This document shows positions 17,122-25,240 of a stretch of 64,000 nt of DNA, in pieces. A program made the translations under genes and the position numbers. Position 1 is the stretch's first letter. Each line of letters begins with the position of its first letter. Origin of the DNA: an uncultured Eubacteriales bacterium (GTDB lineage: Bacteria; Bacillota; Clostridia; TANB77; CAG-508); the NCBI GenBank assembly GCA_902492015.1, contig CABUJR010000007.1, positions 54,477-118,476 of the forward strand, written 5' to 3'. The notes beneath the pieces were generated by a model. It saw only the letters and a program-made list of their open reading frames with translations. It searched no databases and was not told where the DNA came from.

Positions 17122-17192
17122 TTTATTGCGCAATAAAATCTAGGATTTGAAATGTATTATTTTTTAATATATTTCAAATCCTAGATTTTTTT
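17122..17192 (+). terminator. palindrome plus long-stem terminator after rpmE
   Basis: TTTATTGC-GCAATAAA (17122-17137) is a perfect 16-bp palindrome. It runs directly into a hairpin whose arms, AAATCTAGGATTTGAAAT and its complement (17136-17153 and 17171-17188), pair over about 18 bp and are followed by a T run. The rest of the 300-base gap to the next gene (17193-17364) shows no gene or clear structure. Confidence 0.75.
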
Positions 17193-17364
17193 ATATAATA
17201 TAAAATGCTTTTGAAGTTCTATTAGATAAAGCTCTTAGTAGATGTTGTATAATAAGAAGTTAATCTGATGCGGAAACAAAGATTATTAAATAATTATCTA
17301 GAATTAATGACAAAAAAATATATATATGTTAAAATAATTTTATAAATATACAAGGGAGGAAAGT

Positions 17365-17412
17365 ATGATATTTTATCATACAAAGAAAAGTTATGGATTT
17401 CGAAGATTTTGA
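17365..17412 (+). CDS. 15-codon upstream ORF overlapping the next gene
   Basis: The only strong ribosome-binding site here, AAGGGAGGA at 17352-17360, serves the ATG at 17365. That ATG opens a 15-codon frame (MIFYHTKKSYGFRRF) ending inside the following gene. The ATG of the main gene at 17393 lies in another frame with no good site, and an in-frame stop at 17366-17368 excludes an upstream start for it. Either the short peptide couples translation, or a one-base frameshift separates the real start from the gene. Confidence 0.4.
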   Translation: MIFYHTKKSYGFRRF

Positions 17413-18355
17413 AGGATTTAAAAGAATAAAAAATGAGAAAAATTTAAATATTGAAGAAATTTTTAATTTATTAGAAAAGTATCAAAAAGAAATTGGAGAA
17501 TTAAGATTTGATTTAAATTCAGAAGATTCTAATATAATTGCAGATATTAGAGGAAAATACCTTATTAGAATAAGTATAAGAGCTAATGAAATAATATTAG
17601 AAAGAGAACTAGAAGAAAATCATATAAAAGATGATACATTAAAAGTAGATTCTGCAATAGATTTAGCACAAACAGATAGAATGATAGAACAAATATATGA
17701 TTTATTAAATGATTATATTAAAAACGGAACTATTACAGAACATATAACAAGTGCAAAAAAAGTTTTATATATGAAAGAAGATGTAAAAAAAGCTTTAGGA
17801 AATTTAATAGTTGTTGGAAAATTTTTTGAATTTTTAGATGATACTTCAAAAATAATATATGAAGCTAGAGAAAATCCATTAATGAATGAATTTATATTTA
17901 AGAATTGTGAAGAAAGAAGAGAAGCATGGACTTTAAAATATAATGAATATAAAAATGATAAATACACTTTTTTAAAACAACCATTTGAAAAAATAGAAAT
18001 AGCAAGAAATAAAGATGAAGTAAAAAATATTTTTGAAGGAAAAATTGGTAGAAATAGTTTAAAAATTGCTGCTGACTATTCTGATAATCACTATTTAATA
18101 GAACTTGATGAAATTGTTATTGGAAGTATTGATTGTATGGATCCACTAGTAAGGAGAGAATATAGAATAGAAATAAATAATTTAAGCTATGAATATTTAC
18201 TAGTTATGATAGCAGTAATGATTGATATATTTTTAGGAAAGGAATATTTAGATAATAGTAATGTAATTGAAAATTTAAAAGATGATATAGAAAATACTAT
18301 AACAGACTTTAAAGAACATATTGAAGATTTTGGCAAAAGTAATTTTAAAAATTAA
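17393..18355 (+). CDS. hypothetical protein with possible LURP-one/tubby-like fold
   Basis: This 320-residue protein is not confidently recognised. Residues about 130-300 follow the pattern of LURP-one-related/tubby-like proteins: FFEFLDDTSKIIYEA, alternating strands, then RREYRIEINNLSYEYLLVMIAVMIDIF, which resembles the final strand and buried helix of that fold. Residues 1-120 may form a second domain with mixed strands and helices. There is no signal peptide. The biochemical role of bacterial members is poorly known. The start is odd because a short overlapping frame takes the only good ribosome-binding site. Confidence 0.6.
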   Translation: MDFEDFEGFKRIKNEKNLNIEEIFNLLEKYQKEIGELRFDLNSEDSNIIADIRGKYLIRISIRANEIILERELEENHIKDDTLKVDSAIDLAQTDRMIEQIYDLLNDYIKNGTITEHITSAKKVLYMKEDVKKALGNLIVVGKFFEFLDDTSKIIYEARENPLMNEFIFKNCEERREAWTLKYNEYKNDKYTFLKQPFEKIEIARNKDEVKNIFEGKIGRNSLKIAADYSDNHYLIELDEIVIGSIDCMDPLVRREYRIEINNLSYEYLLVMIAVMIDIFLGKEYLDNSNVIENLKDDIENTITDFKEHIEDFGKSNFKN

Positions 18356-18382
18356 TGTAATTAAATAATAAAGAGTAATTTT

Positions 18383-18418
18383 AGAAGCTTATATAAAATC
18401 AAATATAAGCTTCTTTTT
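18383..18418 (+). terminator. intrinsic terminator
   Basis: AGAAGCTTATAT pairs with ATATAAGCTTCT and is followed by TTTTT; it lies after the 17393 gene. Confidence 0.75.
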
Positions 18419-18485
18419 TGTTATATAAATAGTAATATTTAAAAATCATTATCATAATATTTATTAAAGAAATATGGAGGATAAT

Positions 18486-19700
18486 ATGAAAAGAAAAATT
18501 TTATACATATTTATAATGTTTATACTTATTTTTAACACAAACTCATTAGCTTTATATACTGCTGTGCCAGTATGGTCAGAAGATATCGACACCACCGAAG
18601 TTAGTGCAGATACTACTGCAGAAAACTTTTTAAATATAGAGTCAGAAAGTGCAATTTTAATTGAACAAAGTACAGGTCAAATTTTATATGAGAAGAATTC
18701 TCATGAACAGCTTCGTCCTGCAAGTGTTACAAAGATTATGACTATCTTACTTATTATGGAAGCTTTAGACAGAGGTGAAATTACTTTAGATACTCAGATA
18801 CCTTGTAGTCAAAATGCGGCATCTATGGGAGGTTCACAAATTTGGCTTAATGAAACAGAAACTTTAACAGTTGATGAAATGCTTAAGGCAATTTGTGTTG
18901 TAAGTGCAAATGATTGTACAGTTGCTATGGCAGAATATTTATCAGGAAGTGAAGAACTGTTTGTTCAGAAAATGAATGATAGAGCAAAAGAATTAGGTAT
19001 GAATGATACTACTTTTAAAAACTGTCATGGTATTGATGAAGATGGTCATTTTACTACAAGTTATGACATAGCTTTAATGTCTAAAGAGCTTTTACAAAAT
19101 CATCCAGATATCACTAAATATACAACTATATGGATGGATAGTCTTCGTGATGGAAAATCTGAATTAGTTAATACAAATAAATTAATTCGTACTTATGAAG
19201 GAGCTACAGGACTTAAAACAGGATCTACTTCACTTGCATTATATAATTTGTCAGCTAGTGCTACCAAAAATAATTTGTCACTAATAGCAGTTGTTTTAAG
19301 GGCTCCTACACCTAAAATTAGATTTTCAGAAGCTAAATTATTGTTAGATTATGGATTTAATACTTATGATTTCAAGAAAATTGCTACTAAAGGAGATGTA
19401 TTTCAAAATGTAGAAGTAAAAAAAGGAACTGAGTGTAGTATCAATCTTGTGTTCGAAAACGACGGTGGTGTATTAGTTAAAAAATCAGATTCAAATAAAA
19501 TAAACCAAGAAATAAATATAAATGAAAATATAGAAGCACCAATCAAAGCAGGAGATGTTTTAGGAAATATAAATTACTATTTGGATAATGAGTTGATTTC
19601 TTCAGTTAATCTTGTTGCAGAAAAAGATATAAGCAAAAAAAATATATTAAATATGTTTAACTATACAGTTCAAAATTGGTTTAGCATTTTAAGAAAATAA
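18486..19700 (+). CDS. D-alanyl-D-alanine carboxypeptidase (DacF/PBP5-like)
   Basis: This is a low-molecular-mass penicillin-binding protein that trims the terminal D-Ala from peptidoglycan stem peptides outside the membrane. After a signal peptide (residues 1-22) come the three active-site motifs: Ser80-x-x-Lys83 in RPASVTKIM, Ser140-Ala-Asn142 and Lys244-Thr-Gly in GLKTGST. A beta-rich C-terminal domain and a final amphipathic stretch (NMFNYTVQNWFSIL) suit membrane-surface attachment. The ATG at 18474 overlaps the GGAGG ribosome-binding site, so ATG 18486 is the start (404 residues). Given spoVM in the same window, a DacF-like sporulation role is possible but not shown. Confidence 0.93.
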   Translation: MKRKILYIFIMFILIFNTNSLALYTAVPVWSEDIDTTEVSADTTAENFLNIESESAILIEQSTGQILYEKNSHEQLRPASVTKIMTILLIMEALDRGEITLDTQIPCSQNAASMGGSQIWLNETETLTVDEMLKAICVVSANDCTVAMAEYLSGSEELFVQKMNDRAKELGMNDTTFKNCHGIDEDGHFTTSYDIALMSKELLQNHPDITKYTTIWMDSLRDGKSELVNTNKLIRTYEGATGLKTGSTSLALYNLSASATKNNLSLIAVVLRAPTPKIRFSEAKLLLDYGFNTYDFKKIATKGDVFQNVEVKKGTECSINLVFENDGGVLVKKSDSNKINQEININENIEAPIKAGDVLGNINYYLDNELISSVNLVAEKDISKKNILNMFNYTVQNWFSILRK

Positions 19701-19723
19701 TTACATAATTATTATAAAAGTCC

Positions 19724-19752
19724 TTGTATTATAAAAAAATATTGTATATAAT
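19724..19752 (+). promoter_or_regulatory. pfkA promoter
   Basis: TTGTAT (19724-19729) and TATAAT (19747-19752) with 17-bp spacing, 56 bases before the phosphofructokinase start. Confidence 0.55.
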
Positions 19753-19808
19753 GTGAAAAGATTGTGAAATAATAAATTTAATAGATAAAGCAGGAGGGAT
19801 TTTATAAT

Positions 19809-20957
19809 ATGGAATCAAAAGTAAAAAAAGTAGCTATATTAACTAATGGTGGAGATGCACCAGGATTAAATGCTGTTATAAGAGCGATAGTAAAAACAGG
19901 TAGAACTTATGGAGTAGAATGCTATGGATTTATAGAAGGCTATAAAGGCTTACTAGAAAATAATTATGTGAAATTAGATTTACAAGGTAATGCTTCAGGA
20001 TTATTAACAAAAGGTGGTACAATAATAGGTACATCAAATGCTACTAATGTATTTAACTATAAAGTTGTAAATGAAGATGGAACAGTAGAATATAAAGATT
20101 TATCAGATATTTGTGTTCAAAATATAAAAAATGCAGGATTTGATTGTATATTCACTTTAGGTGGAGATGGAACACAAAAATCTAGTAGAGATTTCTCTTT
20201 AAAAGGAGTAAATTGTATTGGTGTTCCTAAAACTATAGATAATGATGTTGCACATACAGATATGACTTTTGGATACAATACAGCAGTTTCTGTTGCAACA
20301 GAAGCCTTAGATAGACTTCATACAACAGCAGAAGCGCATCACAGAGTAATGATTCTAGAAGTTATGGGTAGATATGCAGGATGGCTTGCATTAGAATCAG
20401 CTATTGCAGGAGGTGCTGATGTTGCTTTAATTCCAGAAATTCCTTATGATATAAATAAAGTAGTTGATAAAATAAATGAAAGAAGAGCAAGAGGAAAAGA
20501 ATTTTCAATAGTTGTAACTTCTGAAGGTGCTATGCCAAAAGATGGAACAATTACTGTAAAGAAAACTTTAAATGATGGTGCTGGCTTAGACAACATAAGA
20601 CTTGGAGGTGTTGGAGAAAAAATAGCAAGCGAACTAGAAGAATTAACAGGTATGGTAACAAGAAATACAGTATTAGGATATGTTCAAAGAGGAGGAACAC
20701 CATCTGCTTTTGATAGAATATTATCAACAAAATATGGTTGCAAAGCTATGGAACTTGCTATGCAAGGAATCTTTAATGTTTTAGTAACATATAAAAAAGG
20801 TGAAATGAGCTATGTAACATTAGAAGATGTTGTTGGAAACAATAAAGTTGTTGGAGCAGCATCAGGAAATACAAAGGAAAGCAATATAAGAAAAATCAAA
20901 ATGGATGATGATTTAATAAAAATTGCTAGAGATTTAGGAATATGCTTAGGTGACTAA
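19809..20957 (+). CDS. pfkA: 6-phosphofructokinase
   Basis: This enzyme phosphorylates fructose 6-phosphate to the 1,6-bisphosphate in glycolysis. The 382 residues are longer than the Escherichia coli-type enzyme (about 320). They show NGGDAPGLNA at the start, GGDGT at 118-122, PKTIDND at 140-146 with the catalytic Asp, and GYVQRGG. Gly in GGDG is the ATP-type residue, whereas Lys in PKTIDND is the residue typical of pyrophosphate enzymes. The mixture is known from longer group III PFKs, so the phosphoryl donor cannot be read from sequence alone. A strong terminator follows. Confidence 0.92.
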   Translation: MESKVKKVAILTNGGDAPGLNAVIRAIVKTGRTYGVECYGFIEGYKGLLENNYVKLDLQGNASGLLTKGGTIIGTSNATNVFNYKVVNEDGTVEYKDLSDICVQNIKNAGFDCIFTLGGDGTQKSSRDFSLKGVNCIGVPKTIDNDVAHTDMTFGYNTAVSVATEALDRLHTTAEAHHRVMILEVMGRYAGWLALESAIAGGADVALIPEIPYDINKVVDKINERRARGKEFSIVVTSEGAMPKDGTITVKKTLNDGAGLDNIRLGGVGEKIASELEELTGMVTRNTVLGYVQRGGTPSAFDRILSTKYGCKAMELAMQGIFNVLVTYKKGEMSYVTLEDVVGNNKVVGAASGNTKESNIRKIKMDDDLIKIARDLGICLGD

Positions 20958-20990
20958 TAAAAATCTAATATTTTATTAAAATTGTAAAAT

Positions 20991-21019
20991 AAAAGCAGAC
21001 CGCTTAGGTCTGCTTTTTT
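20991..21019 (+). terminator. pfkA terminator
   Basis: AAAAGCAGACC pairs with GGTCTGCTTTT around a GCTTA loop and ends in a T run. Confidence 0.9.
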
Positions 21020-21118
21020 ATGTGATAATTTATATTACTATAATAGTTTACTTTTGTTTTTAATTTTTATTTTCGTTCCTATAAAAGCAGAAATATCAAT
21101 GAAAATTTAATAAAAAAC

Positions 21119-21146
21119 TTGCTTTTTATTTTTATTGTGATATAAT
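21119..21146 (+). promoter_or_regulatory. tig promoter
   Basis: TTGCTT (21119-21124), 16 bp, and TATAAT (21141-21146) with TGA directly before it (extended -10). Confidence 0.6.
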
Positions 21147-21190
21147 ATAAAAGCTATTTATGAAAATAGGAAGAAAATGGAGGAAGTAAA

Positions 21191-22639
21191 ATGAGTGTAA
21201 AAGTAGAAAAGACAGAAAATAAGAACGAATTAAAATTAGAATTTACTGTTGAAGCTAAAGTTTTTGACGAAGGAATAAAAAAAGTATTTAATAAAAATGC
21301 AAAATATTTTAATATTCCTGGTTTTAGAAAAGGAAGAGCTCCAATGAATATAGTTGAAAAATACTACGGAGATGAAATTTTTTATGAAGATGCTTTTAAT
21401 GAAGTTGTACCAGAAATATATGATGAAGCAATCAAAAGTGAAAAATTAGAAGTTGTTAGTAGACCTAAAATAGATATAGTTCAAATGGGAAAAGGAAAAG
21501 ATTTAATATTTACAGCAATAGTAGATGTTAAACCAGAAGTAAAATTGGGAAAATATAAAGGAATTTCTGTAGAGAAAACAGAATATAAAGTAGAAGAAGC
21601 TGATATAGATGCTGAAATTAATACTATGGCAGAAAGAAACAGTAGAATGGTAACAGTTACAGATAGAGCTGCAAAAAAAGGTGATATAGCTGTTATTGAT
21701 TTTGTTGGTACTGTTGATGGAGTTGAGTTTGAAGGTGGAAAAGCTTCTAATCATGAATTAGAATTAGGAAGCAATACATTTATTCCAGGATTTGAAGACC
21801 AAGTTATTGGAATGAAAACAGAAGAAGTAAAAGATGTAAAAGTTAAATTCCCAGAAGAATACTTCTCTAAAGAATTAGCTGGAAAAGATGCTGTATTTAA
21901 AGTAACAGTTCATGAAATAAAAGAAAAAGAATTACCAAAAATAGATGATGAATTTGCTAAAGATGTTAGTGAATTTGATACATTAAAAGAACTAAAAGCT
22001 GATATAAAAGCTAAAAAAGAAAAACAAAATGAAGAAAGAGCTAAAGCAGAATTAGAGGAAAAAGCTGTTAAAGCGGTAGCAGAAGATGCAACTATTGATA
22101 TTCCAGCAGGTATGATAGAACTTGAAATTGATAATATGGAACAAGATATGGATAGAAGACTTGCATATCAAGGAATTAATTTAGAACAGTACCTACAAAT
22201 GCTTGGTAAAACAAAAGTTGATTTCAGAAACGAAAGTCAAGAACCTGCAAAACAAAATATTAAAATAAGATTAGTATTAGATGCTATTTTTGATGATGCA
22301 AAATTAGAAATTTCTGATAAAGAAGTTGATGAAAAAATAAAAGAATTAGCAACAACTTATGGTAGAAAAGAAGAAGACTTAAAAAATAATGAAGAATTAT
22401 TAGGACATATTAAAGATAGCATTAAATCTGAAAAAGCTATCGCATTTATAGTTGATAATGCAAAAGTTAAAGTTGTTGAAGAAAAAAAAGATAAAGAAGA
22501 AAAATCTGAAAAAACAGAAAAAAAATCTACTACTAAAAAAACAAGCAAAAAAGCAGAAGCTGATAAAGAAGTAAAAGCTGAGAAGGAAACAAAAACAGAA
22601 AAGAAAACAACTAAGAAATCAAGTAAAAAAGCTGAATAA
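21191..22639 (+). CDS. tig: trigger factor
   Basis: Trigger factor is the ribosome-bound chaperone and prolyl isomerase that meets nascent chains. Its order is as expected: an N-terminal ribosome-binding domain with the signature GFRKGRAPMNIVEKYYG, a central FKBP-type isomerase domain (about residues 150-240, KKGDIAVIDFVGTVDG), and the helical C-terminal substrate domain to about residue 430. The last 50 residues, after VKVVEEKKD, are an extra low-complexity tail of Lys, Glu and Thr, making the protein 482 rather than about 430 residues. It stands upstream of clpP and clpX, the usual bacterial order. Confidence 0.96.
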   Translation: MSVKVEKTENKNELKLEFTVEAKVFDEGIKKVFNKNAKYFNIPGFRKGRAPMNIVEKYYGDEIFYEDAFNEVVPEIYDEAIKSEKLEVVSRPKIDIVQMGKGKDLIFTAIVDVKPEVKLGKYKGISVEKTEYKVEEADIDAEINTMAERNSRMVTVTDRAAKKGDIAVIDFVGTVDGVEFEGGKASNHELELGSNTFIPGFEDQVIGMKTEEVKDVKVKFPEEYFSKELAGKDAVFKVTVHEIKEKELPKIDDEFAKDVSEFDTLKELKADIKAKKEKQNEERAKAELEEKAVKAVAEDATIDIPAGMIELEIDNMEQDMDRRLAYQGINLEQYLQMLGKTKVDFRNESQEPAKQNIKIRLVLDAIFDDAKLEISDKEVDEKIKELATTYGRKEEDLKNNEELLGHIKDSIKSEKAIAFIVDNAKVKVVEEKKDKEEKSEKTEKKSTTKKTSKKAEADKEVKAEKETKTEKKTTKKSSKKAE

Positions 22640-22651
22640 TAAAAAGATGAG

Positions 22652-22682
22652 AAGCTCTAAAATTTTATTTTAGAGCTTTTTT
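22652..22682 (+). terminator. tig terminator
   Basis: AAGCTCTAAAAT pairs with ATTTTAGAGCTT, followed by TTTT; it separates tig from clpP. Confidence 0.88.
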
Positions 22683-22778
22683 GTATCATAGGAACATTAA
22701 ATTCCTATGATAGTAAGCTTTTGCTAAAATATGTCGAACTTTAAGAATCAAATTATTTCTTTTTTTAGAATAAATATA

Positions 22779-22807
22779 TTGAAAAAACTTTTCTTTTAGT
22801 ATATAGT
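22779..22807 (+). promoter_or_regulatory. clpP promoter
   Basis: TTGAAA (22779-22784) and TATAGT (22802-22807) with 17-bp spacing, 82 bases before clpP. I see no CtsR-type heptad repeats (GGTCAAA) near it. Confidence 0.5.
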
Positions 22808-22889
22808 TATAAAATAGTTGAATAGTAAAAGTTATTAGTGATTTTTGCTAAACATAAAAATAAATCAAACAATGAAAGGAAGATGAATA

Positions 22890-23492
22890 ATGATAGATAA
22901 TAGTTTAGTACCTTATGTTATCGAACAAACAAGCAGAGGAGAAAGATCTTATGATATTTTCTCAAGATTATTAAAAGATAGAATAATTTTTTTAGCAGAA
23001 GACGTTAATCCAACATCAGCAAGTTTAGTTGTAGCACAATTATTATTTTTGGAGTCAGAAGATCCTGATAAAGAAATTAGTTTATATATAAACAGTCCAG
23101 GAGGCTCAATTACAGATGGTATGGCAATAGTTGATACAATCAATTATATTAAATGTCCTGTATCAACAATCTGTGTTGGTATGGCAGCAAGTATGGGTGC
23201 AGTTTTACTTGCTTCAGGAGAAAAAGGAAGAAGATTTGCAACTCCAAATGCAGAAATATTAATTCACCAACCATTAATTGGTGGTGGAGGTCTTTCAGGA
23301 CAAACAACAGAAATAAAAATACATGCAGACCACATGGTTAAAACAAGAGAAAAATTAAATAGATTACTAAGTGATAGAACAGGTCAAAGCTTAGAAACTA
23401 TCGAAAAAGATACAGAAAGAGATAACTATATGACAGCTGAAGAAGCACTAAAATATGGTTTAATAGACGGTATACTAGATAAAAGAAATTAA
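22890..23492 (+). CDS. clpP: ATP-dependent Clp protease proteolytic subunit
   Basis: ClpP forms the tetradecameric serine-protease chamber that degrades proteins fed in by ClpX or ClpC. The 200 residues include the catalytic triad Ser101 (GMAASMGA), His126 (IHQPLIGG) and Asp174 (IEKDTERD). The N-terminus LVPYVIEQTSRGERSYDIFSRL is typical. It starts after AAAGGAAG and lies 50 bases before clpX, so the pair is likely one operon. Confidence 0.97.
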   Translation: MIDNSLVPYVIEQTSRGERSYDIFSRLLKDRIIFLAEDVNPTSASLVVAQLLFLESEDPDKEISLYINSPGGSITDGMAIVDTINYIKCPVSTICVGMAASMGAVLLASGEKGRRFATPNAEILIHQPLIGGGGLSGQTTEIKIHADHMVKTREKLNRLLSDRTGQSLETIEKDTERDNYMTAEEALKYGLIDGILDKRN

Positions 23493-23542
23493 AGGTTTAT
23501 AGATAATTTCCTAAAAATCTAAATAAACTTAGAGGTATTTAT

Positions 23543-24838
23543 ATGTCTAAAAATCAAGAGAGAATAGTAAAATGTTCTTTTTGTGGAAAACCACAAGAAG
23601 TTGTAAAAAAAATAATTGCTGGACCAGGAGTATATATATGTGATGAATGCGTAGCTCTTTGTCAAGATATTATTGATGAAGGTATTTATGATGCAGAGGA
23701 AAAACAAGAGCCAGTTGATATGCTTACTCCAGCAGAAATAAAAAAGATTTTAGATGATTATGTTATTGGTCAAGAAGAAGCTAAGAAAACCTTATCAGTA
23801 GCAGTATATAATCATTATAAAAGAATAAATAATTTAGAAGCTTTAGATGATATTGAAATACAAAAAAGTAATATTCTATTATTAGGACCTACAGGATGTG
23901 GAAAAACTTTACTTGCTCAAACTTTAGCAAAAATATTGGATGTTCCTTTTGCAATAGCTGATGCAACAACACTTACAGAAGCTGGATATGTTGGAGAAGA
24001 TGTTGAAAATATTTTATTAAAACTTATTCAAGCAGCTGATTATGATGTTGAAAAAGCTCAAAAAGGAATCATATATATAGATGAAATAGATAAAATAACC
24101 AGAAAGTCTGAGAATCCATCTATAACAAGAGATGTTAGCGGTGAGGGAGTTCAACAAGCTTTACTTAAAATTGTTGAAGGAACAGTTGCATCAGTACCAC
24201 CACAAGGAGGAAGAAAACATCCACATCAAGAATTTATTCAAATAGATACATCAAATATATTATTTATTTGTGGAGGAGCTTTTGAAGGATTAGAAAATAT
24301 TATAAAAGATAGAGTTGGTAAAAAATCTATTGGTTTTGGAGCTGAAATTGAAAGTAAAAAAGATTTAAATAAAACAGAAATATTTAAACAAATTTTACCA
24401 CAAGATTTATTAAAATTTGGATTAATACCAGAATTTGTTGGTAGATTGCCAATAGTTGCAACATTAGAAGGGCTATCAAAAGAGGCTTTAATCGATATTG
24501 TTACAAAACCTAAAAATGCTCTTATAAAACAATATAAAAAATTGGTAGAATTAGATGGAGTTGAACTTGAATTTAATCAAGATGCATTAGAAGCTATAGT
24601 TGATAAAGCAATAGAAAGAAATACAGGCGCAAGAGGATTGCGTTCAATTATTGAAGAAATAATGAGAGATGTTATGTATGATATACCATCAAATGAAAAG
24701 ATAGCAAAATGTATAATAACAAAAGAAACTGTAGAAAGCAAAGCAAGTCCAGAGCTTATTATTGATGAAAATAAGAAAAGAGAAGTACCAAAGCCAAAAA
24801 GAAAAATGAAAACAAATCAAAAAGAAGAAACTGCTTAA
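23543..24838 (+). CDS. clpX: Clp protease ATP-binding subunit ClpX
   Basis: ClpX is the AAA+ unfoldase that recognises substrates and threads them into ClpP. The N-terminal zinc domain has CSFC and CDEC. Walker A is GPTGCGKT, Walker B IIYIDEIDK, the pore loop GYVGEDV, the ClpP-docking IGF loop in KSIGFG, and the sensor-2 Arg is in GARGLRS. The 431 residues are standard, with a Lys-rich C-terminal tail. GAGG lies seven bases before the ATG. Confidence 0.97.
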   Translation: MSKNQERIVKCSFCGKPQEVVKKIIAGPGVYICDECVALCQDIIDEGIYDAEEKQEPVDMLTPAEIKKILDDYVIGQEEAKKTLSVAVYNHYKRINNLEALDDIEIQKSNILLLGPTGCGKTLLAQTLAKILDVPFAIADATTLTEAGYVGEDVENILLKLIQAADYDVEKAQKGIIYIDEIDKITRKSENPSITRDVSGEGVQQALLKIVEGTVASVPPQGGRKHPHQEFIQIDTSNILFICGGAFEGLENIIKDRVGKKSIGFGAEIESKKDLNKTEIFKQILPQDLLKFGLIPEFVGRLPIVATLEGLSKEALIDIVTKPKNALIKQYKKLVELDGVELEFNQDALEAIVDKAIERNTGARGLRSIIEEIMRDVMYDIPSNEKIAKCIITKETVESKASPELIIDENKKREVPKPKRKMKTNQKEETA

Positions 24839-24947
24839 TTTTAATAAGACACAATAAATTCATTTTTTATGCATAGTATAGCCATAATTTTTGTATAAAA
24901 TTTTAGAATAGCAGAATTTTTGTTACTTAGAAAAAGGAGTGTTAACC

Positions 24948-25178
24948 ATGAAAAGTTTCAAAATGAAACATCAAGAAGTTAAGCGGTGGCTCGAAAAGCA
25001 TTTCTGGATTTTAAAACGAAAGCTTAAACGTTTTATTATTAAGCTAGAGGCGAAGTTCGGACTGGCGACGAGGTGCTCGCTTTGCGAGGAAAACATTTTT
25101 TGTGAAAACTATGACTGTTTGAGTAAAAAGCGTATCTTTCATGCGAAGCGTTGCACAGACAAAGTTAGTACGAAATAA
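24948..25178 (+). CDS. small basic Cys-rich protein of foreign composition
   Basis: This 76-residue protein is not recognised. The first 45 residues are strongly basic and amphipathic (Lys, Arg, Trp, Phe). The rest carries CSLC, three further Cys and a His within 30 residues, a possible zinc site. An in-frame GTG exists at 24939, but AAAAAGGAG sits just before ATG 24948. The DNA differs sharply from its neighbours: the line 25021-25080 contains 29 G/C of 60, and codons such as GCG, CGA, CGG and GGC are used. It has its own hairpin behind it. Lateral transfer or a recent insertion is likely. Confidence 0.6.
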   Translation: MKSFKMKHQEVKRWLEKHFWILKRKLKRFIIKLEAKFGLATRCSLCEENIFCENYDCLSKKRIFHAKRCTDKVSTK

Positions 25179-25189
25179 GTAGAGTTTTT

Positions 25190-25240
25190 AACAGGTTGGG
25201 ATAATTTGCATATACATAAAGCAAACCATCTCAACCTGTT
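25190..25240. terminator. hairpin between convergent genes
   Basis: AACAGGTTGGGAT pairs with ATCTCAACCTGTT across a 24-base loop, then TTTATTT. It ends the Cys-rich gene and abuts the stop codon of the leftward pseudouridine synthase, so it can serve both. Confidence 0.7.
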
